Shown: one piece after another, positions 36,090-36,342 of the stretch | How positions within the stretch are numbered: the first letter of the stretch is position 1 | Layout of the letters: the number at the start of each line of letters is the position of its first letter | Source: Faecalicatena fissicatena | GTDB taxonomy: Bacteria; Bacillota; Clostridia; Lachnospirales; Lachnospiraceae | DNA length: 36,342 nucleotides | Direction of reading: 5' to 3' | Assembly: GCA_001028025.1 (NCBI GenBank) | Contig: LDAQ01000028.1 | Coordinates: 1-36,342 of the forward strand | Program-made: the position numbers and the translations under genes | The notes under the pieces: generated by a model | Seen by the model: only the letters and a program-made list of their open reading frames with translations | What the model was told of the DNA's origin: nothing | Databases searched by the model: none

Positions 36090-36342
36090 TTACAGCAGCA
36101 GGTACACCAATATAAAGATCATCCCGATTCCCGCCAGCTGCAGCCCATAAGACAGGCTGAACCGGATCATATCCCGGCTTTCCCTTCTCTCCAGCGCCCG
36201 CGTCCCCAGCTTCCACCGATAGGATACGGATTCCTCCTGCCTTTTGAGGTACCCTGCCCCTTTATCCAGCACCTTCCCTAGAATGGCATCCAGCTTTGGC
36301 AGCGAGCCGGTTCGGTACGGGATCTTCCGGTCCTTATACAGG
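36090..36342 (-). CDS. partial gene, C-terminal part of a membrane-anchored protein
   Basis: The minus-strand frame is open to the window edge, giving at least 83 residues; the true start lies outside. It contains a charged helical region (KRQEESVSYRWKLGTRALER) and ends in one hydrophobic segment (GLQLAGIGMIFILVYLLL) with no residues beyond it, so the protein is probably anchored by its C-terminus. I do not recognise the family. An in-frame GTG at 36,270 exists, but nothing shows it is used. The tail resembles the 32-residue product encoded at 35,713. Confidence 0.6.
   Translation of the reverse strand, partial: LYKDRKIPYRTGSLPKLDAILGKVLDKGAGYLKRQEESVSYRWKLGTRALERRESRDMIRFSLSYGLQLAGIGMIFILVYLLL

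Overview
The window looks like a chromosomal segment of an anaerobic, low-to-moderate GC member of the Clostridia, most likely Lachnospiraceae. The basis is AGGAGG-type ribosome sites, consensus TTGACA/TATAAT promoters, a complete clostridial 4-hydroxyphenylacetate decarboxylase operon, a rubber-stamp gut-clostridial sugar ABC transporter and a FadR-type GntR regulator. The genus is not determined.

Region 1 (about 1-19,210) is a large carbohydrate or sugar-acid catabolic locus. From right to left on the minus strand it encodes a lipoprotein-dependent XylFGH-like ABC transporter, an allulose/tagatose 3-epimerase-like protein, a Tm-1-like/TIM-barrel gene pair, a VOC protein, an SDR and an aldo/keto reductase. 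A short divergent plus-strand pair (MDR dehydrogenase and aldo/keto reductase) lies in the middle. A second minus-strand operon follows: a two-domain class II aldolase, two adjacent RpiB paralogs, a rhamnulokinase-like kinase, an MFS transporter, an enolase-superfamily dehydratase-like protein and an aldehyde dehydrogenase. A FadR-family regulator (19,669) faces the transporter, and GTNNNAC-type palindromes lie in or beside three of the promoters, so it probably controls the locus. The substrate cannot be named from sequence.

Region 2 (about 20,400-25,300) holds a small membrane protein, two tandem Crp/Fnr-like regulators, a TPR/DUF4037/DUF4125-type operon, and a hemerythrin.

Region 3 (25,317-33,740) holds hpdB-hpdC-hpdA, followed by a YczE-like membrane protein and the hemerythrin and preceded by an unusual three-gene proteostasis operon. 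That operon encodes a small TPR-like protein, a free-standing trigger-factor C-terminal domain and a ClpC-like AAA+ protein without the usual middle coiled coil. HpdB retains all residues known to matter in the C. difficile enzyme, at identical numbering, so p-cresol formation is strongly predicted.

Region 4 (33,700-36,342) is accessory-looking. It contains three abutting long inverted-repeat elements (two clearly homologous with a 77-nt two-hairpin head), a 211-bp exact tandem duplication covering the 3' end of an arylamine N-acetyltransferase gene, a 32-residue membrane micropeptide and the C-terminal part of a membrane-anchored protein running off the window.

A shared palindrome (GTGCA-N3-TGCAC and near variants) occurs upstream of hpdB, the proteostasis operon, the micropeptide/N-acetyltransferase unit and, in weaker form, the first Crp/Fnr gene. 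In two of these the distance to the -10 box is identical and typical of class II Crp/Fnr activation. This suggests a single regulon linking aromatic-acid decarboxylation, protein quality control, oxygen protection and aromatic amine acetylation.
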